From: an uncultured Pelagibacteraceae bacterium
GTDB lineage: Bacteria > Pseudomonadota > Alphaproteobacteria > Pelagibacterales > Pelagibacteraceae
Assembly: GCA_902569405.1 (NCBI GenBank)
Contig: CACFTX010000001.1
Coordinates: 62,001 to 126,000 of the forward strand
Direction of reading: 5' to 3'
Length of the DNA stretch: 64,000 bases
Below the pieces are notes generated by a model. That model made no database searches. It had not been told where the DNA came from and saw nothing but the letters and a program-made list of their open reading frames with translations. Numbering within the stretch: position 1 is the first letter of the stretch; each line of letters opens with the position of its first letter. Made by a program: the position numbers and the translations under genes. Below, one piece after another: positions 25,509 through 34,596 of the stretch.

Positions 25509-26909
25509 TTACCTAGTTGATGAGGAAACTGCTTTTTCATCATTTCTAGAAGCTTCCATCATGTTATAGTCTAGACCCGCTATTTCTACTTCTCTTGGAA
25601 TTCTAAGTTTACCCATTCCATGAAGTACTTTGGCGATTATCCAGCCTGGTATCAATCCAAGAACAAAGAACATTATCAGTGCTCCAATAAATTGACCTAG
25701 GGGGTTAATTGATGCGTATGTTGATCCATCCCACATAGCTCCAACACTGTATCCAGATGATGGATAGCCATTTAGAACGAAGCCACAAATCACAAGTCCC
25801 ACAAATCCTGCATAACCATGTACCGCTACCGCTCCAACTGCATCGTCTATTTTGAACGTACGTTCAACCCAGTAATGCATTTTATAAGCTATAGCAACAC
25901 CGATACCACCAATAATCATTGCTTGAATTGGATGATACAAGTCATTTCCTGCAGAAGCACATATGATACCTGCTAGTCCACTTGAGTATGTCCAGAAAGG
26001 ATCACCTTTAGCGATCACATATCCAACTAATAAACCTCCAGATAACGACATCAAGAAGTTCATTGTAATACCACTAAGTGTAGTAGGGGTTACATAAATG
26101 TTTGTTGCTGTCCAGTAAGTTACGCCTTCCATTCCATACTCAGGTCCAAGATCAAATATCGGTATATTACATGCCGCATAGAATCCCCAGAAACCAGTAT
26201 AAATTAAAAATAATCCAACTGTTACTAGCCAAGGATTTCTTGGTCCTATATTTCTTGGTTCACCACTTGATGAAAATTTACCTATTCTTGGTCCTAAAAC
26301 CATAAGAATACCTAAAGCAAATCCTCCTGCAATTGCGTGAATTACTCCAGATGCATAAGCATCGTGATACCCTAATAATTTAAGCATCCATCCATCAAAG
26401 TGCCATCCCCAAGCAGCGTCAATTGTCCAGAATACAGATCCAATTGCTATTGCTAAAATTCCAAAAGCAAAAGTTGTAATTCTTTCAATTACAGCACCAG
26501 AAACGATTGATGCAGCTGTCCATGAGAATAGTAAGAAAGCAGCCCAGAATACTCCAGAGATATGATCTCCTAAATTAACAGCCATAAGGTTGCTATTAGG
26601 TAAATACCACTTAGCACTAAAAGTTGATTCATCTGTTATTAGTGCAGCGCTTTCATTCATGATTGAAGGTGCTAGTCCTGGTCCTGTTGGAAATGCCCAG
26701 TATATCCACCAACCAAAGAAAAACCATGTTATCGTTACTAGCGGTATTAACATTGTATTTTTCATTAATGTATGTTGGTGATGTTTATAACGTGATGCGC
26801 CTACCTCATACATACAGAAACCTACGTGAATTAAAAACATAAGTACCACTGTTATCCAGTAGTAAAATTCTGTAAATATAGTTGTTAGGGCGCTTAATTG
26901 ATCAGTCAT
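25509..26909 (-). CDS. amt: Ammonium transporter Amt
   Basis: A 466-residue ammonium channel of the Amt/Mep/Rh family, with about eleven helices. Family segments include the LMKNTMLIPLVTITWFFFGW helix near residue 50, AWGWHFDGWMLKLLGYHDAYASGVIHAIAGGFAL, the central histidine in VIHAIAGG, and the second histidine in AVAVHGYAGFVGLV. It takes up ammonium, the nitrogen product of the methylamine route coded around it. A strong Shine-Dalgarno (GGGAGGAAG) precedes the ATG. No glnK is adjacent, unlike the common amt-glnK pair. Confidence 0.95.
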   Translation of the reverse strand: MTDQLSALTTIFTEFYYWITVVLMFLIHVGFCMYEVGASRYKHHQHTLMKNTMLIPLVTITWFFFGWWIYWAFPTGPGLAPSIMNESAALITDESTFSAKWYLPNSNLMAVNLGDHISGVFWAAFLLFSWTAASIVSGAVIERITTFAFGILAIAIGSVFWTIDAAWGWHFDGWMLKLLGYHDAYASGVIHAIAGGFALGILMVLGPRIGKFSSSGEPRNIGPRNPWLVTVGLFLIYTGFWGFYAACNIPIFDLGPEYGMEGVTYWTATNIYVTPTTLSGITMNFLMSLSGGLLVGYVIAKGDPFWTYSSGLAGIICASAGNDLYHPIQAMIIGGIGVAIAYKMHYWVERTFKIDDAVGAVAVHGYAGFVGLVICGFVLNGYPSSGYSVGAMWDGSTYASINPLGQFIGALIMFFVLGLIPGWIIAKVLHGMGKLRIPREVEIAGLDYNMMEASRNDEKAVSSSTR

Positions 26910-27064
26910 AATCTTCCTCCCATATTTATTTTAATGGTCTCATGATAGATTTAGCTACAGGGAGAACAACCGTTTTTTTTAGATATATTTATTATAAGTA
27001 CTGCAAAAACAACATAAATTTTAGCTAGATAAATTTATATTCAACTATGAAGTGAATGATTTAA
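26910..27064 (-). promoter_or_regulatory. amt leader and promoter region
   Basis: The 155 bp between amt and the 136-residue gene hold a TATAAT on the minus strand (26991-26996) with only a weak -35 (TTTATG, 16 bp away). The transcript would have a leader of about 75 nt. Inside it lies a stretch of higher GC than its surroundings, beginning ACGGTTGTTCTCCCTGTAGC, that encodes nothing and could be a structured or operator element. I could not match it to a known riboswitch. Confidence 0.4.
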
Positions 27065-27475
27065 TTAAAATTTTAAATAAGCTTTTTTAAGATCAACTAA
27101 CGGATGATTCGGTGACATTTGAAATTTAACAAGTAGTTCTCTTGCGATCATATCTCTATCTTGTTGGTTGTCAGGTAATTTAATTTTTTTAGGAATTGTT
27201 ACCCATCCATTAGCATTTCTGTCAAATACAGCGGGCCTGTCTTCTTCATAACCCATATGAACATCTTCTAGCCAATTAAGATCGTCCCAACCCATATGTT
27301 CAATATATTTTTTTAGAAATGGAGTAAGTTTTTTATAATCAGGCAGTAAGTTAACGTCGTATCTATAACCAATAGTTTGGCCAATCATTTTTTCTCTAGC
27401 TGTTTCTTTCTTCTTGCCTAACTGGCCTTTAACTTCTTTAATGATTTTCTTTTTATTTTTCTTTTTTTTAGCCAT
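27065..27475 (-). CDS. Conserved hypothetical protein of the mgs operon
   Basis: A 136-residue soluble protein with a very lysine-rich start (MAKKKKNKKKIIKEVKG) and a mixed domain containing LLPDYKKLTPFLKKYIEHMG, WDDLNWLEDVHMGYEEDRP, and VFDRNANGWVTIPKKIKLP. No known domain recognised. It starts 8 nt after the stop of mgsC and is the last gene of the synthetase-mgsABC run, so it may be an accessory factor for N-methylglutamate synthase or another nitrogen role. The basic tail could bind nucleic acid or a partner. Confidence 0.75.
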   Translation of the reverse strand: MAKKKKNKKKIIKEVKGQLGKKKETAREKMIGQTIGYRYDVNLLPDYKKLTPFLKKYIEHMGWDDLNWLEDVHMGYEEDRPAVFDRNANGWVTIPKKIKLPDNQQDRDMIARELLVKFQMSPNHPLVDLKKAYLKF

Positions 27476-27483
27476 ATGTATTC

Positions 27484-28857
27484 CTAAATTTTATGAAAGT
27501 CGTCAACTCCTACTGTATGATTTGTTCCTGATAATGGAACCTTAGCTAATGCAGAGGCTTCCATAGTTAATGCAGCCATATCTTCTGGCTCTAAAGAATG
27601 TATATTTGTTTTACCACATGCTCTTGCTAATAATTGAGCTTCTAAAGTCATTGTGTGTAAATAATTATAAACTCTTAATGCTGCATCATCAGGGTTTAAT
27701 CTTTTTCTTAGTTTTGGATCTTGAGTTGCAACACCAACTGGGCAACGTCCAGTGTGACAGTGATAACAATGTCCTGCAGGAACTCCCATTTCTTTTTCAA
27801 AATTAGATTCTGGAATTTCTTTATTACAGTTAAGAGCTATCATCGCTCCAGTTCCAATTGCAATTGCATCAGCACCTAAAGCTAAAGCTTTTGCCATATC
27901 AGCGCCATCTCTAACACCACCAGCATAAATAAGTGTAACTTTTCCAGTTTTACCAACGTCATCAATTGCTCTTCTTGCTTCTCTTATTGCAGCTATCCCA
28001 GGTATTCCGGTATTAGCAGCAGCAATGTGTGGTCCTGCACCAGTTGATCCTTCCATTCCATCTAAATAAATTGAATCTGGATCACACTTAGCAGCCATAC
28101 GAACATCATCATAAACTTTTGCTGCACCAAGTTTTAATTGTATTGGCACTTTGTTTTTAGTTAATTCTCTAAGCTCTTGAACTTTTAAAGCTAAATCATC
28201 TGGTCCTAACCAGTCAGGGTGTCTAGCAGGTGACCTTTGGTCAATACCAGCTGGTAGTGATCTCATCTCTGCCACTTGGTCAGTAACTTTTTGTCCCATC
28301 AAGTGGCCACCCATACCAACTTTTTGTCCTTGCCCTATAAACACTTCTATTCCGTCTGCAAGTTGTGCGTGGTGAGGGTTAAATCCATATCTTGATTGAA
28401 TACACTGGTAATACCATTTTTCTGAATATCTTCTTTCGTCAGGTATCATTCCACCTTCTCCAGAACATGTGGCGGACCCTGCCATTGTAGCTCCTCTTGC
28501 TAGAGCTGTCTTTGCTTCATAAGAAAGGGCTCCAAAACTCATACCAGTTATGTAAACAGGAATGTCTAATTCAATAGGATTTTCACATCTTGGTCCTATT
28601 ACTGTTTTTGTTTCACATTTTTCTCTGTAACCTTCAATTACAAATCTTGTCAAAGTTCCTGGTAAAAATACCAAGTCATCAAATGTTGGAATTTTTTTCA
28701 TCAATGCCATGCCACGCATTCTGTATCTTCCTAACTGAGCTTTAATATGAATATCGTCAATTACTTCAGGAGTAAAAATAGAATTGTAGCCTAGTAAGCT
28801 TTTATTTCTTTTAGCAAATTCACTTTTTCCATTAGCTTTTCCATTTTTTTTTGACAT
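27484..28857 (-). CDS. mgsC: N-methylglutamate synthase subunit C (FMN-binding glutamate-synthase domain)
   Basis: A 457-residue protein matching the FMN-binding, 2-oxoglutarate-site domain of glutamate synthase. Visible are ITGMSFGALSYEAKTALARGA, GSTGAGPHIAAANTGIPG, the phosphate-binding IYAGGVRDGADMAKALALGADAI, and the iron-sulfur cluster motif CYHCHTGRCPVGVATQD (about residue 365). As a separate subunit after a GXGXG protein and a class II amidotransferase, it is the catalytic part of the three-subunit N-methylglutamate synthase (also called GlxD type). The start overlaps the mgsB stop by 1 bp. Confidence 0.87.
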   Translation of the reverse strand: MSKKNGKANGKSEFAKRNKSLLGYNSIFTPEVIDDIHIKAQLGRYRMRGMALMKKIPTFDDLVFLPGTLTRFVIEGYREKCETKTVIGPRCENPIELDIPVYITGMSFGALSYEAKTALARGATMAGSATCSGEGGMIPDERRYSEKWYYQCIQSRYGFNPHHAQLADGIEVFIGQGQKVGMGGHLMGQKVTDQVAEMRSLPAGIDQRSPARHPDWLGPDDLALKVQELRELTKNKVPIQLKLGAAKVYDDVRMAAKCDPDSIYLDGMEGSTGAGPHIAAANTGIPGIAAIREARRAIDDVGKTGKVTLIYAGGVRDGADMAKALALGADAIAIGTGAMIALNCNKEIPESNFEKEMGVPAGHCYHCHTGRCPVGVATQDPKLRKRLNPDDAALRVYNYLHTMTLEAQLLARACGKTNIHSLEPEDMAALTMEASALAKVPLSGTNHTVGVDDFHKI

Positions 28858-29711
28858 TATATAGCTCCTTTTTTCTCTGTTGGTTCTAGGGCGTCATAGT
28901 TCCAAAGTTTTTTACCAGCAACAACTTTAGTCATTTTAGATAAATCAACATTATTTCCAATCTCTGCTACTTTAAGTTTTCTAGTCAACCAATCTATATC
29001 ATTTTTTGTCATGGGAGCTTCTACTGCGTCACTACCGAATGAACCAATTTTTCCGCCTACATATATAGTTCCATCATACATAGAGTCTCCAAGGTTAATT
29101 CCTACATCTCCTAAAATAACAATTCTTCCTCTTTGCATCATAAAACCTGTAAATGCACCAGCGTCCCCACCAATAATTATAGAACCACCCTTTTGGTCAA
29201 TTCCAGTTCTTGCTCCTACACTTCCTTTACAAATTAAATCTCCACCTCTTATAGCTGCACCAAAACATGACCCAGCATTTTTTTCTATAACAACTTTTCC
29301 TGCCATCATATTTTCTGCACAAGACCAACCTACACGACCTTTAACTGTAACTATTGGTCCATCTATTGAACCAACACCAAAATAACCTAAACTTCCTTCA
29401 AAAATTAAATTAAGTTTATTTAATATTCCAACGCCTAAACTATGTTTTCCTTGTGGATTCTTGATTACAATTGTTCCGTAACCTTCACTCATAAGTATAT
29501 CAATTTTTTCGTTTGCTTGTTTGCAATCCAAATCTTTAACGTCTAATTCAGTTCTTTTATTAAAATCAACATTATGAGTTCCCCAATAGAAGAAATTTTC
29601 TGCTTCATCAGGATTAAAAAATTTTTGTTGAGTTTTTCCTGTTAAAACTTCAGTGTGCATACCCATTGATTGGGCTTTTGTTTTTTTTTCAGCTGTCTTT
29701 AAATTTGCCAT
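28857..29711 (-). CDS. mgsB: N-methylglutamate synthase subunit B (GXGXG domain)
   Basis: A 284-residue right-handed beta-helix protein equivalent to the C-terminal GXGXG domain of glutamate synthase. Repeats are easy to see: GYFGVGSIDGPIVTVKGRVG, GGDLICKGSVGARTG, GGSIIIGGDAGAFTG, GRIVILGDVGINLGDS, GTIYVGGKIGSFG. It is structural and holds the channel between the amidotransferase and FMN subunits. It overlaps mgsA by 13 bp and mgsC by 1 bp. Also known as GlxC in rhizobia. Confidence 0.87.
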   Translation of the reverse strand: MANLKTAEKKTKAQSMGMHTEVLTGKTQQKFFNPDEAENFFYWGTHNVDFNKRTELDVKDLDCKQANEKIDILMSEGYGTIVIKNPQGKHSLGVGILNKLNLIFEGSLGYFGVGSIDGPIVTVKGRVGWSCAENMMAGKVVIEKNAGSCFGAAIRGGDLICKGSVGARTGIDQKGGSIIIGGDAGAFTGFMMQRGRIVILGDVGINLGDSMYDGTIYVGGKIGSFGSDAVEAPMTKNDIDWLTRKLKVAEIGNNVDLSKMTKVVAGKKLWNYDALEPTEKKGAI

Positions 29712-30640
29712 ACTTTCACCTCTCCATCAAACGGGTCATAAGTATCAATTTCTTGCGGAAGAATAGATCTAATAGCTATTTCTTCAGATCCCATAGCGAC
29801 CAAATCATCTGACTCATAAAGCACTAATGGTTTTGCAGCCATTGTATCTTTTGCCATTCCTAAAGAATCTTTTGTTGCAACAAAATAAGTGAAAACACCA
29901 TCGAGTCCTGTAAGAGACTCTCTCATTCCTTCTTCTAAGGTTGCTCCATTTCTCATTTTTTCAGCAAGAAAAACTGCGATTAATTCAGAATCGCACTCAG
30001 ACATGAAGCGCATACCTTTGTTTTCAAGTACTCTTCTATTGTTCCAATAATTTGTTAATTGTCCGTTGTGAACTACAGAAACATCAGCAAAAGGGTAACC
30101 CCAAAAAGGGTGGGCTGATTTAATATCTACACCTGACTCCGTTGCCATTCTCGCATGTCCTATACCATGTGTTCCTTGTACTTTATTTAAACCATATCTT
30201 TCTGATACAGCTGTTGCATCACCTAAGTCTTTTATGAGTTCAAGAGATTTTCCAATAGAAAGTATCTCAACACTTTCAATACTTTCAATTGCTTCTGAAA
30301 ACCACATTAGATCTTTGCCATATTGAATTTCATATCTATAGGAATAGGGAGTTAATTTTTCTTCCTTCATAATAGTAGCACCTAATTCTGAAAGTTTTTT
30401 ATCAACAAGTTTTTTTCTTTCATCATAAACACTCTCATCTTCATTTACCGATGTACTACCTTCTCCAACATTTTCTCCAACTTTAAATCTTAATATAAAG
30501 TTTTTCCCATCATTATTGGCATATAGTGCATATCCAGTTGAGTCAGGTCCTCTATGCTTTAGAGCTTGTAGCATATTTTGGAGTTCTTCACCTACGTTTG
30601 AAGATTTTCCTCTATGAATTAATCCCGCTATTCCACACAT
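29699..30640 (-). CDS. mgsA: N-methylglutamate synthase subunit A (class II glutamine amidotransferase)
   Basis: A 313-residue Ntn-type amidotransferase with the catalytic cysteine at position 2 (MCGIAGLIHRGK), LKHRGPDSTGYAL, GIGHARMATESG and VSVVHNGQLTNYWNNR. It corresponds to the N-terminal domain of glutamate synthase. In this split form it transfers the methylamine group from gamma-glutamylmethylamide, which keeps the amide free for the FMN subunit. A Shine-Dalgarno-like AAGGGAA lies before the start. Ordinary glutaminase activity in a GOGAT-like complex is the alternative. Confidence 0.86.
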   Translation of the reverse strand: MCGIAGLIHRGKSSNVGEELQNMLQALKHRGPDSTGYALYANNDGKNFILRFKVGENVGEGSTSVNEDESVYDERKKLVDKKLSELGATIMKEEKLTPYSYRYEIQYGKDLMWFSEAIESIESVEILSIGKSLELIKDLGDATAVSERYGLNKVQGTHGIGHARMATESGVDIKSAHPFWGYPFADVSVVHNGQLTNYWNNRRVLENKGMRFMSECDSELIAVFLAEKMRNGATLEEGMRESLTGLDGVFTYFVATKDSLGMAKDTMAAKPLVLYESDDLVAMGSEEIAIRSILPQEIDTYDPFDGEVKVWQI

Positions 30641-30658
30641 GCATTCCCTTTTTTATTA

Positions 30659-32128
30659 TTATGGCAAACAATCCAAGTACGTATCAAGATCCCACTGAGT
30701 AGTGGCGCCTAAGAATTTTTCCCATTCATCATTTTTATACCAATGAAAAACTTTATACATTTCATCTGGCATCGCTGATTTAATTACTTCATCTTCAGCT
30801 AGTCTATCTAGAGCTTCCCCCAAGCTTAACGGAAGTTTCTTAACGTCTTTACCTTCTTTTTTAGCTTCATACATGCTTCTAGATTCAGGCTTAGATGGAA
30901 CTAGTTTTTTTGAAATACCATGATCACACGCTTTTAATATAGCTGCACCCAAAAGATATGGATTGTGCATAGAGTCAACCGATCTATACTCAAATCTTCC
31001 AGGGGCCGATACTCTCAAACCACAAGTTCTGTTTTGATATCCCCAATCAGCATAAACTGGTGCCCAGAAACCTTGATCCCAAAGTCTTCTGTAAGAATTA
31101 ACTGTTGAAGATCCCAAAGCAGTTAAAGCAGGCAAATGTTCCATTATTCCAGCAATGGACTGTAAACCAATTTTACCTGGTAGTTGCATATCTTTAGTAT
31201 CAGGCATAAAAGTATTTGTTCCTCCTTGCACATAACCAAAAACTTCTTCTACTCCAGGTAATTTTTTATTACCTAATTTGTTTGTTACAACTTTTCCACC
31301 TTTCCATAAAGACATGTTTGTATGGCAACCACTTGCAGATACACCCATAAATGGTTTTGTCATGAAGCATGCTATTAAATTATGTTCTCTAGCAACTTGC
31401 GCACAAATTTGCCTGTAAGTAGAAAGTCTATCAGCGTTTCTTAAAACATTATCATATGTCCAGTTTAACTCTAATTGTCCAGGCGCATCTTCATGATCTC
31501 CTTGGATCATGTCTAAACCCATAGCTGAAGCGTACTCAATTACTTTCATAAACACAGGTCTCAATGACTCAAATTGATCAATGTGATAACAGTATGGTTT
31601 AGAAAAACCTGATCCTGTAGGTGTTCCATCAGGGTTTTTTGTCAACCACATCATTTCAGGTTCAGTTCCAACTCTCAATTCTAATCCATGTTTTTTCTGA
31701 AATTCATCCATAAATATTCTGAGATTTCCTCGACAATCAGAAGTTAAATGTCCTCCTGGATTTTGTCTTTCTTCTCTGTTTCTAAAACATGTAACAAAAA
31801 CTCTTCCAATTCTTTTGTCCCAAGGTAATTGACAAAAAGTTTCAGGGTCAGGTATACCAACAAGTTCCATAGCTTCAGGACCGTAACCGATATAATTTTT
31901 GTGTCTGTCTACAAATAAGTTGGCAGTAGACCCATAAACTAATTGAAAACCTTTTTCTGCAGTTCTTTCCCAATGATCAGCTGGTATTCCTTTTCCTACA
32001 ACACGTCCTGTTACAGATATAAATTGGTAATAAATGTATGTAATTCCTAATTCGTTAATTTTTTCTCTAACCTTTTTTACCAGTTTATCTCTACCTGGTT
32101 GATTTACATGTTTTTCTAGATCAGTCAT
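30659..32128 (-). CDS. Glutamine synthetase family ligase (second paralogue)
   Basis: A 489-residue member of the glutamine synthetase superfamily that starts the mgs operon, 18 nt before mgsA. Conserved segments are VGTEPEMMW, GDHEDAPGQLELNW, SASGCHTNMSLWKGG, SSTVNSYRRL and QNRTCGLRVSAPGRFEYRS. It differs from the 441-residue GlnT/GmaS-type gene at the segments used to recognise GmaS (APGQL instead of ANGQF, QNRTCG instead of GNNRTH). It may make glutamine, or gamma-glutamylmethylamide for the mgs subunits next to it. Substrate uncertain; the fold and operon place are firm. Confidence 0.8.
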   Translation of the reverse strand: MTDLEKHVNQPGRDKLVKKVREKINELGITYIYYQFISVTGRVVGKGIPADHWERTAEKGFQLVYGSTANLFVDRHKNYIGYGPEAMELVGIPDPETFCQLPWDKRIGRVFVTCFRNREERQNPGGHLTSDCRGNLRIFMDEFQKKHGLELRVGTEPEMMWLTKNPDGTPTGSGFSKPYCYHIDQFESLRPVFMKVIEYASAMGLDMIQGDHEDAPGQLELNWTYDNVLRNADRLSTYRQICAQVAREHNLIACFMTKPFMGVSASGCHTNMSLWKGGKVVTNKLGNKKLPGVEEVFGYVQGGTNTFMPDTKDMQLPGKIGLQSIAGIMEHLPALTALGSSTVNSYRRLWDQGFWAPVYADWGYQNRTCGLRVSAPGRFEYRSVDSMHNPYLLGAAILKACDHGISKKLVPSKPESRSMYEAKKEGKDVKKLPLSLGEALDRLAEDEVIKSAMPDEMYKVFHWYKNDEWEKFLGATTQWDLDTYLDCLP

Positions 32129-32199
32129 TTTCCCCCTTAAAGAAATTTTTTATAAAATAAAAGTTAGCTGATATTTTAATTAGTGTCCACATCGTAAGT

Positions 32200-33528
32200 T
32201 TAACTCCAAGGAAATGGACTGTTCGATGTGGGGTGTAATTCTCCCTTCGCGTATCGGTTGAATCTAAATGGTTTTAACAAATTACTTTCTTGTCCTAAAA
32301 TTTCTTGCGCAACTAAATGACCAACACCTAGCATTTTGTAACCGTGATTTGCATCAGCTATCATATAAACGTTTTCACAAAATCTATCGAAGATAGGAAA
32401 TGAGTCTGGGGTTAAACAGCCTAATCCACCTGAAGGACCTTTTCTGTATAAATTAGATTTTCCTTCAAAACGTTTTTGACAATGAGCTAAAGCAGATGTC
32501 CACATCTCAGAAAATGCATCTGTAGTTTGGTAGTCTGGAGATTCAATTCCATATGGATCCACATTAACTTCATCAAAATGTTTTTGTACAATGTAAGGTG
32601 AAGTACCACCTTGCACACCTAAACCTTCAATATCCGGCTTATAATAAATTCCCCAAAGTTTATCAGTTATTAGTTTTTTATCTTTATCAGAATACAATGG
32701 AGCATCTGTATCAACATGAATGACAGGAGGTTGTTTCCCATCATTAGTTCTTAAATAGTCTGCATCAACTCCTAAAACACCTTCTTGTAAAAACCAATAC
32801 GTCCACATATCAACATTATGTATTTTACCATCTTTACCTTTTACTTCAGTAGATTTTGGTAATTCTAGCATATTCCAAAAATCTCTAACCCATGGACCTG
32901 CACCTATAACAACTTGATCACAATCAATAGTTCCTTTGTCAGTTACCACTCCTGTTATAGCATTACTATTACTTCCTCTTTTAAATCCTGTAACCTTAAC
33001 TCCTTTATGAACATTTACTCCATTTGAGTTTGCTTTATTTTCTAAAGCTTTGATTGAATCTTTATTAAATGCGTATCCACCTTTTTTTTCATGTAGAACA
33101 GATGTTATTCCTTGTGCTTGCCAATCATCAAAAATTCCCTTCATATATTTCATGCAGTCTTTTTCACCTTCAATGAAAACTGATTCATATCCAATTGCTT
33201 TTTGTTGTTCATAAATACTTGCAACATCTTTATGCATTACTTCAGGTGAAATTTGCATGTAACCAACAGGATTATATCTGAATGCTTTTGGATCGCTTTC
33301 CCATACCGAAACTGAGTGAGCCATAAGTTCTCTCATTGCTGGTTGGAAATAATTATTTCTAACAACTCCACATGCTATTCCGCTTGCACCAGCTGCAGTA
33401 TCTTTTTTTTCTAATACAACAATGTCATTTGGGTTTTTGTATGTCTCTGAAAGTTTCCATGCTGTACTTAATCCATGGATACCGCCGCCAATTATCACAA
33501 CTTTTGCTTTTGTAGGCAAATTTGACAT
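32200..33528 (-). CDS. FAD-dependent oxidoreductase, sarcosine-oxidase-beta-like (DAO family)
   Basis: A 442-residue DAO-family flavoprotein with the N-terminal Rossmann motif VVIIGGGIHGLSTAWKL, an ASGIACGVVRNNYFQPAMRELM segment similar to SoxB-like proteins, and the late YMIADANHGYKMLGVGHLVAQ segment. It probably oxidises an N-methylated or secondary amine. It lies upstream of the second glutamine synthetase on the same strand with a 71-bp gap, so it might share its control. Different from the true soxB further on (55314). Confidence 0.82.
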   Translation of the reverse strand: MSNLPTKAKVVIIGGGIHGLSTAWKLSETYKNPNDIVVLEKKDTAAGASGIACGVVRNNYFQPAMRELMAHSVSVWESDPKAFRYNPVGYMQISPEVMHKDVASIYEQQKAIGYESVFIEGEKDCMKYMKGIFDDWQAQGITSVLHEKKGGYAFNKDSIKALENKANSNGVNVHKGVKVTGFKRGSNSNAITGVVTDKGTIDCDQVVIGAGPWVRDFWNMLELPKSTEVKGKDGKIHNVDMWTYWFLQEGVLGVDADYLRTNDGKQPPVIHVDTDAPLYSDKDKKLITDKLWGIYYKPDIEGLGVQGGTSPYIVQKHFDEVNVDPYGIESPDYQTTDAFSEMWTSALAHCQKRFEGKSNLYRKGPSGGLGCLTPDSFPIFDRFCENVYMIADANHGYKMLGVGHLVAQEILGQESNLLKPFRFNRYAKGELHPTSNSPFPWS

Positions 33529-33656
33529 ATCATTTATGTCACTAACAAAACAAAAAAAATTATTAAAGCCTATTTTTTACTACTAAAAACTATATATAAA
33601 AATAATACCTTAATTATATTATTTTTAAGAAATGTTATAAAAACTATATTAATATC

Positions 33657-34595
33657 ATGAGTCATCAATATTATAAACCTGCAAAGTCTAGGTTGCAAAG
33701 GAGCGAATTAGCTGTACCAGGATCATCACCGAAAATGTTTGAAAAAGCCTTAAATTCTAATGCAGATTATATTTTCTTAGATCTTGAAGATGCTGTTTCT
33801 CCAAATGATAAAATTTCAGCTCGACAAAATGTTATTAAAGCGCTCAAAGAAATTAATTGGAGAGATAAAGGAAAAACTATTTCAGTAAGAATTAATAGTT
33901 TAGATACTCATTATATGTATCGTGATTTAGTAGAAATTACAGAAGAAGCGGGTGATAAAGTAGATACAATATTGTTACCAAAATCAGGAACAGCCAGTGA
34001 TGTTTATATGGTTGATTGTTTGTTAACTCAAATTGAAACTAATAAAAAACTAAAAAACAAAATAGGAATTGAATGTTTAATTGAAACAGCTTTAGGAATG
34101 TCAAATATAAAAGAAATCGCAAAGTCTAGCGATAGATTAGAAGCTCTTCATTTTGGTGTAGCAGATTATGCTGCGAGTTTAAGAGCTAGGACTGTTGTTA
34201 TCGGAGGTTTAAATCCTGATTATCCAGGCGATCAATGGCACCATGGACTATCTCAACTTGTTATGACCTGTAGAGCGTACGGCTTAAGAGCAATTGATGG
34301 ACCATTCGGAGATTTTAATGATCCTGATGCATATATAGCTTCAGCTAAAAGAGCGGCCGCAATTGGAATTGAGGGTAAGTGGGCAATACATCCATCACAA
34401 ATTGATCTAGCTAATAAAGTTTTTTCTCCTCCAGAGGCTGAAGTAAATAAAGCAAAAAAAATTATTTATGAATTAGATAAAGCTGCAAAGGAAGGAAAAG
34501 GAGCGGCACAATTAGATGGAAGAATGATTGATGCGGCATCTGCACGTATGGCAGAAAACATTGTAAATATAGATAAACTTATTAAAAGTAAATAA
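33657..34595 (+). CDS. mcl: L-malyl-CoA lyase (CitE/HpcH family, serine-cycle type)
   Basis: A 312-residue CitE-superfamily lyase. The start RLQRSELAVPGSSPKMFEKAL, the magnesium site IFLDLEDAVSPNDK, VRINSLDTHYMYRDLV, ECLIETALGMSN and FGVADYAASLRAR follow the pattern of malyl-CoA lyase of Methylorubrum. It splits malyl-CoA to glyoxylate and acetyl-CoA, and can run in reverse. It begins an operon with mtkA, mtkB and ppc, the arrangement known from serine-cycle methylotrophs, which supports this substrate over citramalyl-CoA or others. Confidence 0.88.
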   Translation: MSHQYYKPAKSRLQRSELAVPGSSPKMFEKALNSNADYIFLDLEDAVSPNDKISARQNVIKALKEINWRDKGKTISVRINSLDTHYMYRDLVEITEEAGDKVDTILLPKSGTASDVYMVDCLLTQIETNKKLKNKIGIECLIETALGMSNIKEIAKSSDRLEALHFGVADYAASLRARTVVIGGLNPDYPGDQWHHGLSQLVMTCRAYGLRAIDGPFGDFNDPDAYIASAKRAAAIGIEGKWAIHPSQIDLANKVFSPPEAEVNKAKKIIYELDKAAKEGKGAAQLDGRMIDAASARMAENIVNIDKLIKSK

Positions 34596-34596
34596 A

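Noticed and set aside
26991-27019. Sigma54-type promoter (TTTTTGCA) in front of amt
   Set aside because: The GG of the -24 element is absent, and as I recall SAR11 genomes lack RpoN; a sigma70 TATAAT explains the region better.
29011-29385. 124-residue plus-strand ORF inside mgsB
   Set aside because: It is the antisense shadow of the glycine-rich repeats of mgsB; the proline- and isoleucine-rich translation has no domain and no start signals.
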